Of a DNA stretch of 64,000 bases, positions 26,286 through 34,443 are shown piece by piece. Position numbers and translations under genes: made by a program. The notes beneath the pieces were generated by a model. The model was not told the origin of the DNA. It saw only the letters and a list, made by a program, of their open reading frames with translations, and made no database searches. Source of the DNA: Silvania hatchlandensis (GTDB lineage Bacteria > Pseudomonadota > Gammaproteobacteria > Enterobacterales > Enterobacteriaceae); NCBI RefSeq assembly GCF_025564065.1, contig NZ_JAMGZK010000053.1:62001-126000 (forward strand), in the 5' to 3' direction. Each line of letters starts with the position of its first letter. The stretch's first letter is position 1.

Positions 26286-26329
26286 CCATTGTCAAATTGT
26301 GTGGTGCCCTGCCCTTCATTTTTAGGGGT

Positions 26330-26346
26330 TGCAAGCCGTGTGCCAG
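26330..26346 (-). promoter_or_regulatory. Sigma-54 promoter of the guanidine operon
   Basis: On the minus strand CTGGCAC-ACGGC-TTGCA fits the -24/-12 consensus YTGGCACG-N4-TTGCW with one mismatch; the invariant GG and GC are 10 bases apart as required. The predicted start near 26319 precedes the riboswitch by about 35 bases. Confidence 0.8.
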
Positions 26347-26428
26347 AATTTATTTACGTTGTTTATTAGTGAGTTATCGATATCCGTCGCGCGAATATCC
26401 CTGTTTTGGTGAGAGGCGGGAGGGCAGA

Positions 26429-26445
26429 TGCACTATCACGGTGCT
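26429..26445 (-). promoter_or_regulatory. NtrC-like enhancer site
   Basis: TGCACTATCACGGTGCT is a near-palindrome matching TGCACC-N5-GGTGCA with two mismatches. Its centre lies about 118 bases upstream of the predicted sigma-54 start, an ordinary distance for an NtrC enhancer. It implies induction under nitrogen limitation. Confidence 0.65.
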
Positions 26446-26588
26446 TTCATCCGCCCCTGCAACAAGATGCTGATTTTTTGTGTGTACTGGCTCGCAAACA
26501 CGCGCGATCTAATGCATTTCTATTATGGCTTTAAACCCGCACGCTAATAAAAATGTAGGTACGTTAGAAATCATTCAGGGTGACTTAC

Positions 26589-26831
26589 ATGTTTATGTCA
26601 TGGTGGCTCATTGCGCTTGTCGTTGCCGGGGTTGCACTCCTTTTAAGAATGGTTTCCCGGCTCGCCAATGAGGTCGACAAGCTTGAAACCGCGTTAGAAG
26701 AGAGCCGGGGAAAAATGAACTCGCTCAGCCAGCGCGCTGACAAGCTCAAACAAGCGAATTTACGCATGACCGAAAGCTTGATGCAGGTGAGAAGTTACAT
26801 GGGAAACGTGCAGAGCAGCAAGCCGGAGTAA
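26589..26831 (+). CDS. Small membrane-anchored coiled-coil protein, 80 aa
   Basis: One N-terminal membrane helix (WWLIALVVAGVALLLRMV) is followed by about 50 residues of heptad-like charged sequence (EVDKLETALEESRGKMNSL) that should form a coiled coil. ATG 26589 is chosen because AGGGTG lies upstream; a GTG at 26580 is in frame. I recognise no named family. The architecture suggests an inner membrane scaffold or stress protein. It stands alone between the guanidine operon and the CsbD-like gene. Confidence 0.6.
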   Translation: MFMSWWLIALVVAGVALLLRMVSRLANEVDKLETALEESRGKMNSLSQRADKLKQANLRMTESLMQVRSYMGNVQSSKPE

Positions 26832-26960
26832 GATACGATAGTGTGCCTGACAACGGGCGCTCTCCCCTTTCCCGGCCCTGGCAGGGTTCAGCTGGTGATG
26901 TATAGCTTGTGACAAGTGGGGCAGGCAGGAGGGCAGCCCGGAAAGGGGCTGCCAGAGGGA

Positions 26961-27170
26961 TCACCATTTATAACGATTGTTATCTTCCCAGGTTTTCATC
27001 TCTTTTTCTGTTTGCTCTTTGGTGTAGCCGTAACGCTCCTGAATGCGTCCAGCCAATTGCTCACGTTTACCTTCTACAACATCCATATCATCGTTGGTGA
27101 GCTTACCCCATTGTTCCTGCACTTTACCTTTGAACTGCTTCCAGTTACCGCTAATGCGATCTTCGTTCAT
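26961..27170 (-). CDS. CsbD-family stress protein, YjbJ-like
   Basis: A 69-residue cytoplasmic helical protein, strongly similar to E. coli YjbJ (GNWKQFKGKVQEQWGKLTNDD, then the GRIQERYGY turn). CsbD proteins accumulate in the general stress and stationary-phase response, and their biochemical function is unknown. AGGAG precedes the ATG. It may be a second copy besides the usual chromosomal yjbJ, since this is not that gene's normal position. Confidence 0.88.
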   Translation of the reverse strand: MNEDRISGNWKQFKGKVQEQWGKLTNDDMDVVEGKREQLAGRIQERYGYTKEQTEKEMKTWEDNNRYKW

Positions 27171-27678
27171 CGTATAACTCCTGTTAGGTTCGGTAAATTA
27201 GGTTATTGCCTGAATAAGCTTAGCTTCATTTTTTATTTTTTGGCGGCTCGCTGGCAATTAACAACTATTAATACGCAAGTAACCCGGTACTTTAGGAGTA
27301 TTCTTATAATACGACAGCAAGCGAAGCGCAATTAAACTGCACAACACGCCCACAGAGCGTAAATAAACACCACTCCCATAAAGTGACGCGGAAAAAAAGC
27401 CAAAATGCTTAATATCAATTAGTTAGGTTTAAATGATTAATTTTTTTCATGCTGCCAATGGTTAATTGAAAACAATCTACTACTATTAGATCAGTGAGTT
27501 ATGGTGATGCCACAGTATTTAGCACATCATCTGAACGGGCTATTTTTATGGCTGAAGTTCTTATATCAGGTATCAAACCAACAATATGCACGTTATAACC
27601 AGGCGATTGTTTCATCTATTGATCGCGTAGTTATTACAGGCATGCTTTTTCCGGATTTTATTAATTGGGGCATTGGAT
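27171..27678. other. AT-rich divergent intergenic region, no convincing gene
   Basis: This 508-base stretch separates the CsbD-like gene (minus) from the membrane-protein gene (plus). It is AT-rich and should hold both promoters. A 62-codon frame at 27501 lacks a ribosome site and overlaps the next gene, so I do not call it. Confidence 0.5.
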
Positions 27679-28650
27679 ATGACAAGTGATTATACTCCGG
27701 TTCAACGTACACCTGTTGCGGGCGGGAATATTGACCAGTACGTCTCTCTTCCCACCACAAACAGTAGTGCCGTCTCCTGGGGTGCTATATTTGCAGGTGC
27801 AGCGGGCGCAGCATCGCTAGCCATGCTCTTACTTATGTTGGGTGTCGGCCTGGGACTGTCTTCAGTTTCTCCCTACGGAAATCAAGGGGTGGATGCAGGC
27901 ACAATCGGCATCGCAACAATTGCATGGCTCATGTTCACGCAAATTGCGGCATCCGGGATGGGGGGCTATCTGGCAGGTCGACTGCGGTCTAAATGGGTCG
28001 ATACGCACACTGATGAGGTTTATTTCCGCGATACAGCGCATGGATTCCTTGCATGGGCTGTGGCAGCACTCGTCTCCGCTATGTTACTTACCAGCGCAAT
28101 TGGATCGATTATCGGCGGTGGCGCAAAAGCCGTAGGCTCGGTCGCGGGCGGTGTCTCATCGTTATCGATGACGGGCATGGCCAGTGCATCGAACGGTGAA
28201 TCAAACTCATCGATGGGTTATTTCGTTAATTCATTATTCAGAACCACCACCAGCCCGGCACAGCCCACTGATGCTGCGTCATCAGACGCAATGACACCAG
28301 GTCAACCGCAGGTGAAACCTGTTACGCCAGAACAATCAACAGAGGTCGCAGGCATTTTCCTGAACAGCATTAATACGGGTGCACTTCCGGCAGATGACCT
28401 TAAATATGTGGCCAGTTTAGTGGCGCAAAATACGGGAATGAATCAACAAGAGGCCGAACAGCGGGTACAGAATATTTACGCAAAAGCGCAGACCAAGGTG
28501 CAAGAAGTCAAAGCGCAGGCAAAAGAAGCCGCCGATAAGGCGCGAAAAACGTCAAGTTACCTCGCGTTATGGACATTTGTTTCACTGTTGTCAGGTGCCT
28601 TCATTGCCAGCCTCTGTGCAACCTTTGGTGGTCGCCAACGTGATTTATAA
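27679..28650 (+). CDS. Multi-pass membrane protein of unknown function, 323 aa
   Basis: Glycine/alanine-rich hydrophobic segments lie at about residues 35-60, 70-100 and 118-145, with a final helix near the C-terminus (LALWTFVSLLSGAFIASLCA). Between them, about residues 155-290 form a hydrophilic region with a helical Lys/Ala-rich end (QTKVQEVKAQAKEAADKARK). It resembles membrane proteins often annotated as PhnA-like or TIGR04086-like, but I cannot assign a function. ATG 27679 has GGGG eight bases upstream. It is followed closely by a 24-aa membrane peptide gene. Confidence 0.75.
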   Translation: MTSDYTPVQRTPVAGGNIDQYVSLPTTNSSAVSWGAIFAGAAGAASLAMLLLMLGVGLGLSSVSPYGNQGVDAGTIGIATIAWLMFTQIAASGMGGYLAGRLRSKWVDTHTDEVYFRDTAHGFLAWAVAALVSAMLLTSAIGSIIGGGAKAVGSVAGGVSSLSMTGMASASNGESNSSMGYFVNSLFRTTTSPAQPTDAASSDAMTPGQPQVKPVTPEQSTEVAGIFLNSINTGALPADDLKYVASLVAQNTGMNQQEAEQRVQNIYAKAQTKVQEVKAQAKEAADKARKTSSYLALWTFVSLLSGAFIASLCATFGGRQRDL

Positions 28651-28680
28651 TCATTTCCAGTAACTGTTCAGGAGAATAAA

Positions 28681-28755
28681 ATGCGTTCTTTACTGTTATT
28701 TTTCCTCGGCGTCCCGATCCCTATTATTATTTTGATTGCATTATTTGTGCATTAA
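28681..28755 (+). CDS. 24-residue membrane peptide
   Basis: The ATG has AGGAG seven bases upstream and the frame reads MRSLLLFFLGVPIPIIILIA..., a single hydrophobic helix with a Pro kink. It lies 30 bases after the 323-aa membrane protein gene and is likely cotranscribed. A small accessory subunit of that protein is a reasonable inference. Too short for any family assignment. Confidence 0.55.
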   Translation: MRSLLLFFLGVPIPIIILIALFVH

Positions 28756-28844
28756 TTTTAGGTAGGACGATGGACTGGCACTCCCCGGAATGTGAATAAA
28801 GGGGAGTGCCAGACTCACATTAACTGCTCTGCGCGATCTCGCCT

Positions 28845-28857
28845 CCCCCCCCCCCCC
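28845..28857. repeat. Homopolymer of 13 C
   Basis: An uninterrupted run of 13 C lies 74 bases upstream of the glutathione transferase start. Such tracts are slippage-prone and often mis-assembled. Confidence 0.8.
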
Positions 28858-28931
28858 AGAATTTGCCCTTACCGCCCTCCATGACTACTGTATTGTGCTG
28901 AGATCTCCCCCTTCAAAAGGACGCCAGTACC

Positions 28932-29555
28932 ATGCTTACTATCCTCGGCAAAACCACCTCGATCAACGTGCGTAAAGTGCTCTGGACCTGTGAAGAAGCA
29001 AATCTTTCCTGGCAGCAGGAGGATTACGGCAGCGGCTTTGCCTCTACAGAAACGGACGCCTTTCGCGCCTTAAACCCGAACGCCATGGTGCCGGTGCTGA
29101 TTGACGGTGATTTCGTTCTGTGGGAATCCAACGCCATTTGCCGCTATCTGGCACGTATTGCCGGGCGCGACGATCTGCTGCCCCATGAACCGCAGGACTG
29201 TGCCAACGTCGAACGCTGGATGGACTGGCAGGCCAGCGAATTTAACAACGCCTGGCGCTATGCCTTTCCGGCACTGGGGCGCAAGAATCCGGACTATAAC
29301 GATCCCACCCGAATCGCCGCGGGAATAGCAGAGTGGAACCATTGCATCGCGATCCTCGAGCAGCAGTTGCAACGCACCAACGCGTGGGTAGCAGGTGATA
29401 CGTTTACCCTCGCCGACGTGGTGCTAGGGTTATCGGTGAACCGCTGGAAGATGACCCCCTTTGACCATCCCGCTGTACCCGCAATTGAGGCCTGGTTCGC
29501 ACGCTTGAATCAGCGCCCGGCCTTTTTACGTCACGGTAATAACGGCATGCTTTAG
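28932..29555 (+). CDS. Glutathione S-transferase family protein
   Basis: Conjugates glutathione to electrophiles or isomerises/reduces small substrates; the actual substrate is unknown. The 207 residues have an N-terminal thioredoxin-like domain (TTSINVRKVLWTCEE, the cis-Pro motif AMVPVLIDG and WESNAICRYLA) and a C-terminal helical domain ending with the TFTLADVVLG hydrophobic staple. Monocistronic, with AAGGA upstream of the ATG. A hairpin follows the stop codon. Confidence 0.9.
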   Translation: MLTILGKTTSINVRKVLWTCEEANLSWQQEDYGSGFASTETDAFRALNPNAMVPVLIDGDFVLWESNAICRYLARIAGRDDLLPHEPQDCANVERWMDWQASEFNNAWRYAFPALGRKNPDYNDPTRIAAGIAEWNHCIAILEQQLQRTNAWVAGDTFTLADVVLGLSVNRWKMTPFDHPAVPAIEAWFARLNQRPAFLRHGNNGML

Positions 29556-29563
29556 CCTCCTCA

Positions 29564-29588
29564 AACCCGCACACCAGTCGTGCGGGTT
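29564..29588 (+). terminator. Hairpin after the glutathione transferase gene
   Basis: A 9-bp perfect stem AACCCGCAC/GTGCGGGTT with a seven-base loop, starting 9 bases after the stop. No T run follows, so termination efficiency is uncertain. Confidence 0.5.
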
Positions 29589-29800
29589 GCCCCTCCTGCG
29601 TTACGGTGTCACTTTTAGCGCTTCTCTTTAGGACTATTCTGCCTGCCCTCATCCAGCCCTTATTCCATAAGGCTTAACCTAAGTTGTCACGGGATTCATA
29701 GGGTTACTGATTTTGCCGCTTCGCTGGAACCCTTTCCTTTCCGTTGCTATAGCTGAAATACCCCTGCCGAATCATGGCATAACAACAGGCAACCGGTGGT

Positions 29801-29809
29801 TGCTATAAC
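29801..29809 (+). promoter_or_regulatory. Extended -10 promoter of the osmoprotectant operon
   Basis: TGC-TATAAC is an extended -10 with C directly before the hexamer, a feature favoured by the stress sigma factor RpoS. The predicted start near 29816 leaves a leader of about 20 bases before the first gene. Fits osmotic/stationary control known for OsmU-type systems; by-eye call. Confidence 0.55.
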
Positions 29810-29835
29810 GCATGCGTACAGGGAGACACACCGCA

Positions 29836-30546
29836 ATGCACCCATTACTCAAACGTTCGCTGCTTTTTGTCGGCGCAATTATCGTGGCCCTTGCCCTCCT
29901 CACCTGGGGAATTGGGCTTGAGACGATCAAAGCCCGCCAGGTTGACCTTGTCTATCTTGGGCAACAGCATCTGATCCTGGTTTTCTCCTCCATGTTTTTT
30001 GCCCTGCTGGTGGGCATCCCGAGCGGTATTCTCCTGAGCCGCCCGGCGGCAAAAGGGTTTGCCGAATACGTGATGCAAATCTTCAACGTCGGCAACACGC
30101 TGCCGCCGCTGGCCGTGCTGGCACTGGCGATGGTGGTGATTGGTATCGGCGATACGCCTGCCATCATCGCCCTGTTCCTGGCCTCATTGCTGCCGATTGT
30201 ACGTAACACCTATGCCGGACTGTGCTCTGTGCCATCTTCGCTGCTGGAAGCGGCAAACGGCATCGGAATGACCAAATGGCAGCGCCTGCGTCAGGTTGAA
30301 ATTCCGAACGCCTGGCCGGTGATGCTCTCCGGGATCCGCATCGCCACCGCGATAAACGTGGGTACTGCGCCGCTGGCCTTCCTGATTGGTGCCAGCAGCT
30401 ACGGCGAGCTGATTTTCCCCGGGATCTACCTGAACGATTTCCCGACGCTGATCCTCGGTGCCGCCGCTACCGCCCTGTTCGCTTTAATTCTGGATACGCT
30501 GCTGGCGGCGTTGGGGCGTCTGATGAGCCCACATCTCGCACAATAA
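29836..30546 (+). CDS. osmY: OsmU-type osmoprotectant ABC permease
   Basis: Membrane subunit of a glycine betaine/choline-O-sulphate-type importer, like the Salmonella OsmU system, which occupies the same place between dmsD and clcB. The 236 residues have about five or six helices, with the coupling loop LLEAANGIGMTKWQRLRQVE. ATG 29836 (MHPLLKR) is preferred over 29812 because GGGAG precedes it and it follows the predicted transcription start. Gene name as in Salmonella osmVWXY; not related to E. coli periplasmic OsmY. Confidence 0.85.
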   Translation: MHPLLKRSLLFVGAIIVALALLTWGIGLETIKARQVDLVYLGQQHLILVFSSMFFALLVGIPSGILLSRPAAKGFAEYVMQIFNVGNTLPPLAVLALAMVVIGIGDTPAIIALFLASLLPIVRNTYAGLCSVPSSLLEAANGIGMTKWQRLRQVEIPNAWPVMLSGIRIATAINVGTAPLAFLIGASSYGELIFPGIYLNDFPTLILGAAATALFALILDTLLAALGRLMSPHLAQ

Positions 30547-30564
30547 CAATAACAAGGAGCTTTT

Positions 30565-31464
30565 ATGAGACTGTTCTCCAGCCTGACGGCGCTGTGCGCT
30601 GCCGCGCTCTTTTCCAGCCAGACGCTCGCCGCGCCGCTGATTCTGGCGACCAAGAGCTTTACCGAGCAACACATTCTGTCGGCAATGACCGTGCAGTATC
30701 TGCAGAAGAAAGGCTTTCAGGTGCAGCCGCAAACCAACATTGCGACGGTGATTTCCCGCAACGCGATGATCAACAAACAGGTTGATATGACCTGGGAGTA
30801 CACCGGCACCTCGCTGATCATCTTTAACCACATCAACGAACGCATGTCGCCCGAGGAATCGTACGCAACGGTGAAACGGCTGGACGCAAAGCATGGCCTG
30901 GTGTGGCTCAATCCGGCAGACATGAACAACACCTATGCCTTCGCGATGCAGCGTAAACGCGCCGAAGCGGAACATATCAACACCATGTCGGAACTGGTGG
31001 CAAAAATTGAACAGGTGCGCAAAACCGATCCGGATAACAACTGGCTGCTGGGCCTGGACCTGGAATTTAGCGGACGCAGCGACGGGATGAAACCGCTGCA
31101 GGCCGCCTACAAGATGGCGTTGGACCGCCCGCAGATCCGCCAGATGGACCCGGGACTGGTCTATAACGCGGTGCGCGACGGCTTTGTTGATGCCGGTCTT
31201 ATCTATACCACCGACGGGCGCGTGAAGGGCTTTGACCTGAAAGTGCTGGAAGATGATAAAGGCTTCTTCCCAAGCTATGCGGTGACCCCGGTGGTGCGTA
31301 AAGACACGCTGGCGGCCAATCCCGGTCTGGAGGAGGCGCTGAACACCCTCTCCAGCCAGCTTAGTAACGACGTTATCACCGAGCTCAATAAGAAGGTGGA
31401 TATCGATCATCAGTCACCCCAGCAGGTCGCTCGTGAGTTCCTGCATAGCAAGCAGCTGCTGTAG
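30565..31464 (+). CDS. osmX: OsmU-type osmoprotectant-binding protein
   Basis: Periplasmic OpuAC/ProX-like binding protein of 299 residues. The signal peptide [19 protein letters not shown] is followed by the family start [20 protein letters not shown]. Aromatic residues for the betaine cage are plausible in WEYTGTSL and [12 protein letters not shown]. Second gene of the four-gene operon, 18 bases after the first permease and 8 before the next. Confidence 0.9.
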   Translation: MRLFSSLTALCAAALFSSQTLAAPLILATKSFTEQHILSAMTVQYLQKKGFQVQPQTNIATVISRNAMINKQVDMTWEYTGTSLIIFNHINERMSPEESYATVKRLDAKHGLVWLNPADMNNTYAFAMQRKRAEAEHINTMSELVAKIEQVRKTDPDNNWLLGLDLEFSGRSDGMKPLQAAYKMALDRPQIRQMDPGLVYNAVRDGFVDAGLIYTTDGRVKGFDLKVLEDDKGFFPSYAVTPVVRKDTLAANPGLEEALNTLSSQLSNDVITELNKKVDIDHQSPQQVAREFLHSKQLL

Positions 31465-31472
31465 GAGGCGCT

Positions 31473-32120
31473 ATGGAGACGATTCACTACATTCTTGATA
31501 ACGGGGACTATCTGCTCACCCTGACGCTGCAGCATCTGTGGCTGGTGGCGCTGGCCGTAGGCTTAGCCATTATTATTGGCGTGCCGCTGGGCATTTTGAT
31601 TGTCCGGCATAAATGGCTGGCAACGCCGGTGCTGGGGATTGCCACGCTGGTGTTGACCATCCCGTCTATTGCCCTGTTCGGCCTGATGATCCCGCTGTTT
31701 TCACTCATCGGTCAGGGGATTGGCGCCCTACCCGCGATCACCGCCGTGTTTCTTTACTCGCTGCTGCCGATTGTGCGAAACACCCATACCGCGCTGGACA
31801 GCCTGCCGCCCGGCCTGCGTGAAGCGGGTCGCGGCATCGGCATGACCTTCTGGCAGCGGCTGCGCTGGGTGGAGATCCCGATGGCGCTGCCGGTGATCTT
31901 CGGGGGTATTCGTACTGCCGTGGTGATGAACATCGGCGTGATGGCCATTGCCGCCGTGATTGGCGCGGGCGGTCTGGGACTTCTGCTGCTGAACGGCATC
32001 GGCGGGAGTGATATTCGGATGTTGATTGCTGGCGCACTGATGATTTGTCTTTTAGCGATTGTGCTCGACGCGTTACTGCATCGTCTGCAGGTCGTTCTGA
32101 CTCCAAAAGGGATTCGATAA
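31473..32120 (+). CDS. osmW: OsmU-type osmoprotectant ABC permease, second subunit
   Basis: A 215-residue permease paralogous to the first gene of the operon. About five hydrophobic helices and the coupling loop LREAGRGIGMTFWQRLRWVE are visible. Its stop overlaps the ATPase start as TAATG. Two different permeases plus one ATPase is the usual heterodimeric OpuC/OsmU arrangement. AGGAGG precedes the ATG. Confidence 0.9.
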   Translation: METIHYILDNGDYLLTLTLQHLWLVALAVGLAIIIGVPLGILIVRHKWLATPVLGIATLVLTIPSIALFGLMIPLFSLIGQGIGALPAITAVFLYSLLPIVRNTHTALDSLPPGLREAGRGIGMTFWQRLRWVEIPMALPVIFGGIRTAVVMNIGVMAIAAVIGAGGLGLLLLNGIGGSDIRMLIAGALMICLLAIVLDALLHRLQVVLTPKGIR

Positions 32121-33268
32121 TGATAAAACTGGAAAACCTCACTAAACAATTTTCACAGAAGCAGGGCCAGAGCGTGAAGGCGGTGGACAACGTCAACCTG
32201 AACGTGCCTGAAGGGGAAATGTGCGTCCTGCTCGGCCCCTCCGGCTGCGGCAAAACCACCACGCTGAAGATGATTAACCGCCTGATCGCCCCCAGCAGCG
32301 GGAAGATCCTGATTAATGGCGAAGATACCAGCGACATGGACACCGTGACCCTGCGCCGCAACATTGGCTACGTTATCCAGCAGATTGGCCTGTTCCCGAA
32401 CATGACCATCGAAGAGAACATCACCGTCGTACCGCGGATGCTGGGCTGGGACAAAGCGCGCTGTAAAAGCCGGGCCGAAGAGCTAATGGATATGGTGGCG
32501 ATGGATCCGCATAAGTTTCTGAACCGCTATCCGCGCGAAATGTCCGGCGGGCAGCAGCAGCGAATCGGCGTGATCCGCGCCCTGGCGGCGGATCCCCCGG
32601 TGCTGCTGATGGATGAACCTTTCGGTGCGGTCGACCCGATTAACCGCGAGGTGATCCAGAATCAGTTCCTCGAGATGCAGCGCAAGCTGAAAAAGACGGT
32701 AATGCTGGTGAGCCATGATATTGATGAGGCGCTGAAGCTGGGCGACCGTATCGCCGTATTCCGTCAGGGGAAAATCGTCCAGTGCGCCAGCCCGGACGAA
32801 CTGCTGGCCAAACCGGCGAATGAATTTGTCGGGTCGTTTGTCGGCCAGGACCGCACGCTGAAACGTCTGCTGCTGGTCTCCGCAGGCGACGTGACCGACC
32901 AGCAGCCCACCCTGACGGTGCGCAGCACTACCTCACTTGTGGAGGCCTTTGCCACCATGGACGATAACGATATCCGCGCGATCACCGTGGTGGACGACGA
33001 AGGCAAACCGCTGGGCTTTGTGAAGCGTCGCGAGGCGCGTCACGCCAGCGGTACCTGCGCCGATTTACTGCATCCGTTCCGGATGACCGGCAAAGCGGAA
33101 GACAACCTGCGCGTGGTGCTGTCGCGACTGTATGAGAGTAACACCAGTTGGATGCCGATTGTCGATGAGGACGGGCGTTATAACGGCGAAATTTCGCAGG
33201 ACTATATTGCGGAGTACCTGAGCTCCGGCCGCACGCGACGGGCGCTGAATATCGTTAGCGACAATTAA
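32120..33268 (+). CDS. osmV: OsmU-type osmoprotectant ABC ATPase with CBS domains
   Basis: ProV/OpuCA-like subunit of 382 residues. Walker A is GPSGCGKTT, the signature MSGGQQQRIG and Walker B VLLMDEPFGAVD, followed by the switch SHDIDEAL. The C-terminal 120 residues form a CBS pair (VEAFATMDDNDIRAITVVDD and NTSWMPIVDEDGRY) that senses ionic strength in relatives. ATG 32120 overlaps the permease stop; an earlier in-frame start at 32045 lies within the permease gene and is rejected. Last gene of the operon. Confidence 0.91.
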   Translation: MIKLENLTKQFSQKQGQSVKAVDNVNLNVPEGEMCVLLGPSGCGKTTTLKMINRLIAPSSGKILINGEDTSDMDTVTLRRNIGYVIQQIGLFPNMTIEENITVVPRMLGWDKARCKSRAEELMDMVAMDPHKFLNRYPREMSGGQQQRIGVIRALAADPPVLLMDEPFGAVDPINREVIQNQFLEMQRKLKKTVMLVSHDIDEALKLGDRIAVFRQGKIVQCASPDELLAKPANEFVGSFVGQDRTLKRLLLVSAGDVTDQQPTLTVRSTTSLVEAFATMDDNDIRAITVVDDEGKPLGFVKRREARHASGTCADLLHPFRMTGKAEDNLRVVLSRLYESNTSWMPIVDEDGRYNGEISQDYIAEYLSSGRTRRALNIVSDN

Positions 33269-33479
33269 GCCGTTTTTCCTTAAGCCAATGAAGTTGCTGT
33301 AAAAGATTAAACAGGCTACAGGGACGCGTGGTCCGGCTGAAAATCGCCGAAGCGTTTTCGCAAGGCCGGGGCGAGGTGCAGGGATGCGCCGGGAGGAACT
33401 AGCTGAGGGAATCGCGATGCCCCAGAACCTGATGTGAACGGAACGACCAGAAGTGCCAGCAGGTTTCCCCTCACCCCAA

Positions 33480-33502
33480 CCCTCTCCCCAAAGAGGAGAG
33501 GG
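33480..33502. repeat. Short interspersed palindrome CCCTCTCC...GGAGAGGG
   Basis: An 8-bp stem with a seven-base loop within CCCCTCACCCCAACCCTCTCC, a sequence type dispersed in many copies in enterobacterial intergenic regions. It lies exactly where the 5' part of clcB should be, next to the clcB scar. Confidence 0.65.
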
Positions 33503-33523
33503 AGCGGTCCTGGCAGAATTTAT

Positions 33524-33670
33524 CTGCGCCGCCGTAACTATGCACCCACCGACTATATGGAAGCGCTGAAAACCGATAACGGTGAGTTCGACTCTAGCGC
33601 CAGCCTGGTGAAATCGCGGGCGTTACGCCAGAACGCGATCTACGATGAGCGCGCGGCCGAGCCGCGTTAA
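33524..33670 (+). pseudogene. clcB: clcB remnant: internal fragment fused to the C-terminus
   Basis: The frame reads [18 protein letters not shown] then SASLVKS, matching an internal part of E. coli ClcB ([25 protein letters not shown], residues about 80-105). It then jumps directly to RALRQNAIYDERAAEPR, which matches the ClcB C-terminal end (SRTLHRDSIYRQ...). All channel helices between are deleted and the N-terminus is replaced by repeat sequence. Position (after OsmU/dmsD, convergent with bioD2) and orientation equal those of clcB in E. coli and Salmonella. This voltage-gated chloride channel gene is therefore lost here. Confidence 0.8.
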
Positions 33671-34318
33671 ATCGATGTACTGCGACAGTTCGCGCTGCTC
33701 GGCGCGCGGCAAATAAGGCAGTTCGCCTACCAGCGGGCCCGGGAGCTTTTTGCTCAGCACATTGATGATTTCAGCATAGTGCGCCAGCCCTGGGTTGATG
33801 CGGTTTGCCACCCAGCCCACCAGCGGCAAGCCGTCATTAGCGATGGCCTGCGCCGTCAGCAGTGCGTGGTTAATGCAGCCTTCCTGGATACCGACCACCA
33901 GCAGAACCGGAAGCTGCTCCTGCACCACCCACTCGGAGAGCGGACGCAAATCGTTCATCAGGCTCCGCCAGCCACCGGTACCTTCGACCACCACGTGATC
34001 AACCTGCTCGCTCAGACTGGCAAGACCGTTCGACAGCAGGGTGTAATTGACCGGCCCGCTGTGCGCCACGCTGCTTTCGTCTTCGCTGAGCGCAATTGGG
34101 TTAATGGCATGATAAGGCAGTTGAAGGGAGGAGACGCTTTGCAGCACCAGCGCATCTTTGTTGCGCAATCCCTCTGGGGTCTGTTTACTGCCTTTGGCTA
34201 CCGGCTTGTACCCAGCCACGCTTTTACCGCCTGCCATTAAGGATTGCAGCAAGGCGCGGGATACAACCGTCTTGCCGACGGAGGTATCAGTACCCGTTAC
34301 AAAGAAACGCTTAAGCAT
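33623..34318 (-). CDS. bioD2: BioD2 (YnfK), dethiobiotin synthetase paralogue
   Basis: ATP-dependent dethiobiotin synthetase family; the main biotin-pathway enzyme is normally bioD elsewhere, and the role of this paralogue is unclear. The 231 residues contain the P-loop GTDTSVGKT, the GYKPVAKGS loop and EGTGGWRSLM. ATG 34318 is preferred over an adjacent GTG because GGAG is six bases upstream. Its 3' end overlaps the clcB remnant by 48 bases in convergent orientation. Confidence 0.92.
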   Translation of the reverse strand: MLKRFFVTGTDTSVGKTVVSRALLQSLMAGGKSVAGYKPVAKGSKQTPEGLRNKDALVLQSVSSLQLPYHAINPIALSEDESSVAHSGPVNYTLLSNGLASLSEQVDHVVVEGTGGWRSLMNDLRPLSEWVVQEQLPVLLVVGIQEGCINHALLTAQAIANDGLPLVGWVANRINPGLAHYAEIINVLSKKLPGPLVGELPYLPRAEQRELSQYIDLTRLGRALIVDRVLA

Positions 34319-34387
34319 CACTCACTCCACCGTTATGCTTTGAAAATATAAGCCAAGGAAATAATTCAGTAGAGGGAGTCTAAGGCA

Positions 34388-34423
34388 TGCGCTATCAGCT
34401 CAGCTTGAGATAGCGCAATTTTT
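34388..34423 (+). terminator. Stem-loop between mlc and bioD2, oriented as a plus-strand terminator
   Basis: A perfect 9-bp stem TGCGCTATC/GATAGCGCA with a 12-base loop, followed by ATTTTT on the plus strand. Both flanking genes run on the minus strand, so it would stop antisense transcription. On the minus strand it lacks a T run and may only attenuate mlc-bioD2 readthrough. Confidence 0.6.
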
Positions 34424-34443
34424 AGTAAATTTATAAAAAACAG

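Noticed and set aside
27501..27689. 62-codon frame before the multi-pass membrane protein gene
   Set aside because: No ribosome-binding site, no recognisable composition bias, and it overlaps the start of the better-supported gene.
29564..29588. REP/ERIC element after the glutathione transferase gene
   Set aside because: Only a simple hairpin is present and it does not match the REP or ERIC consensus I know.
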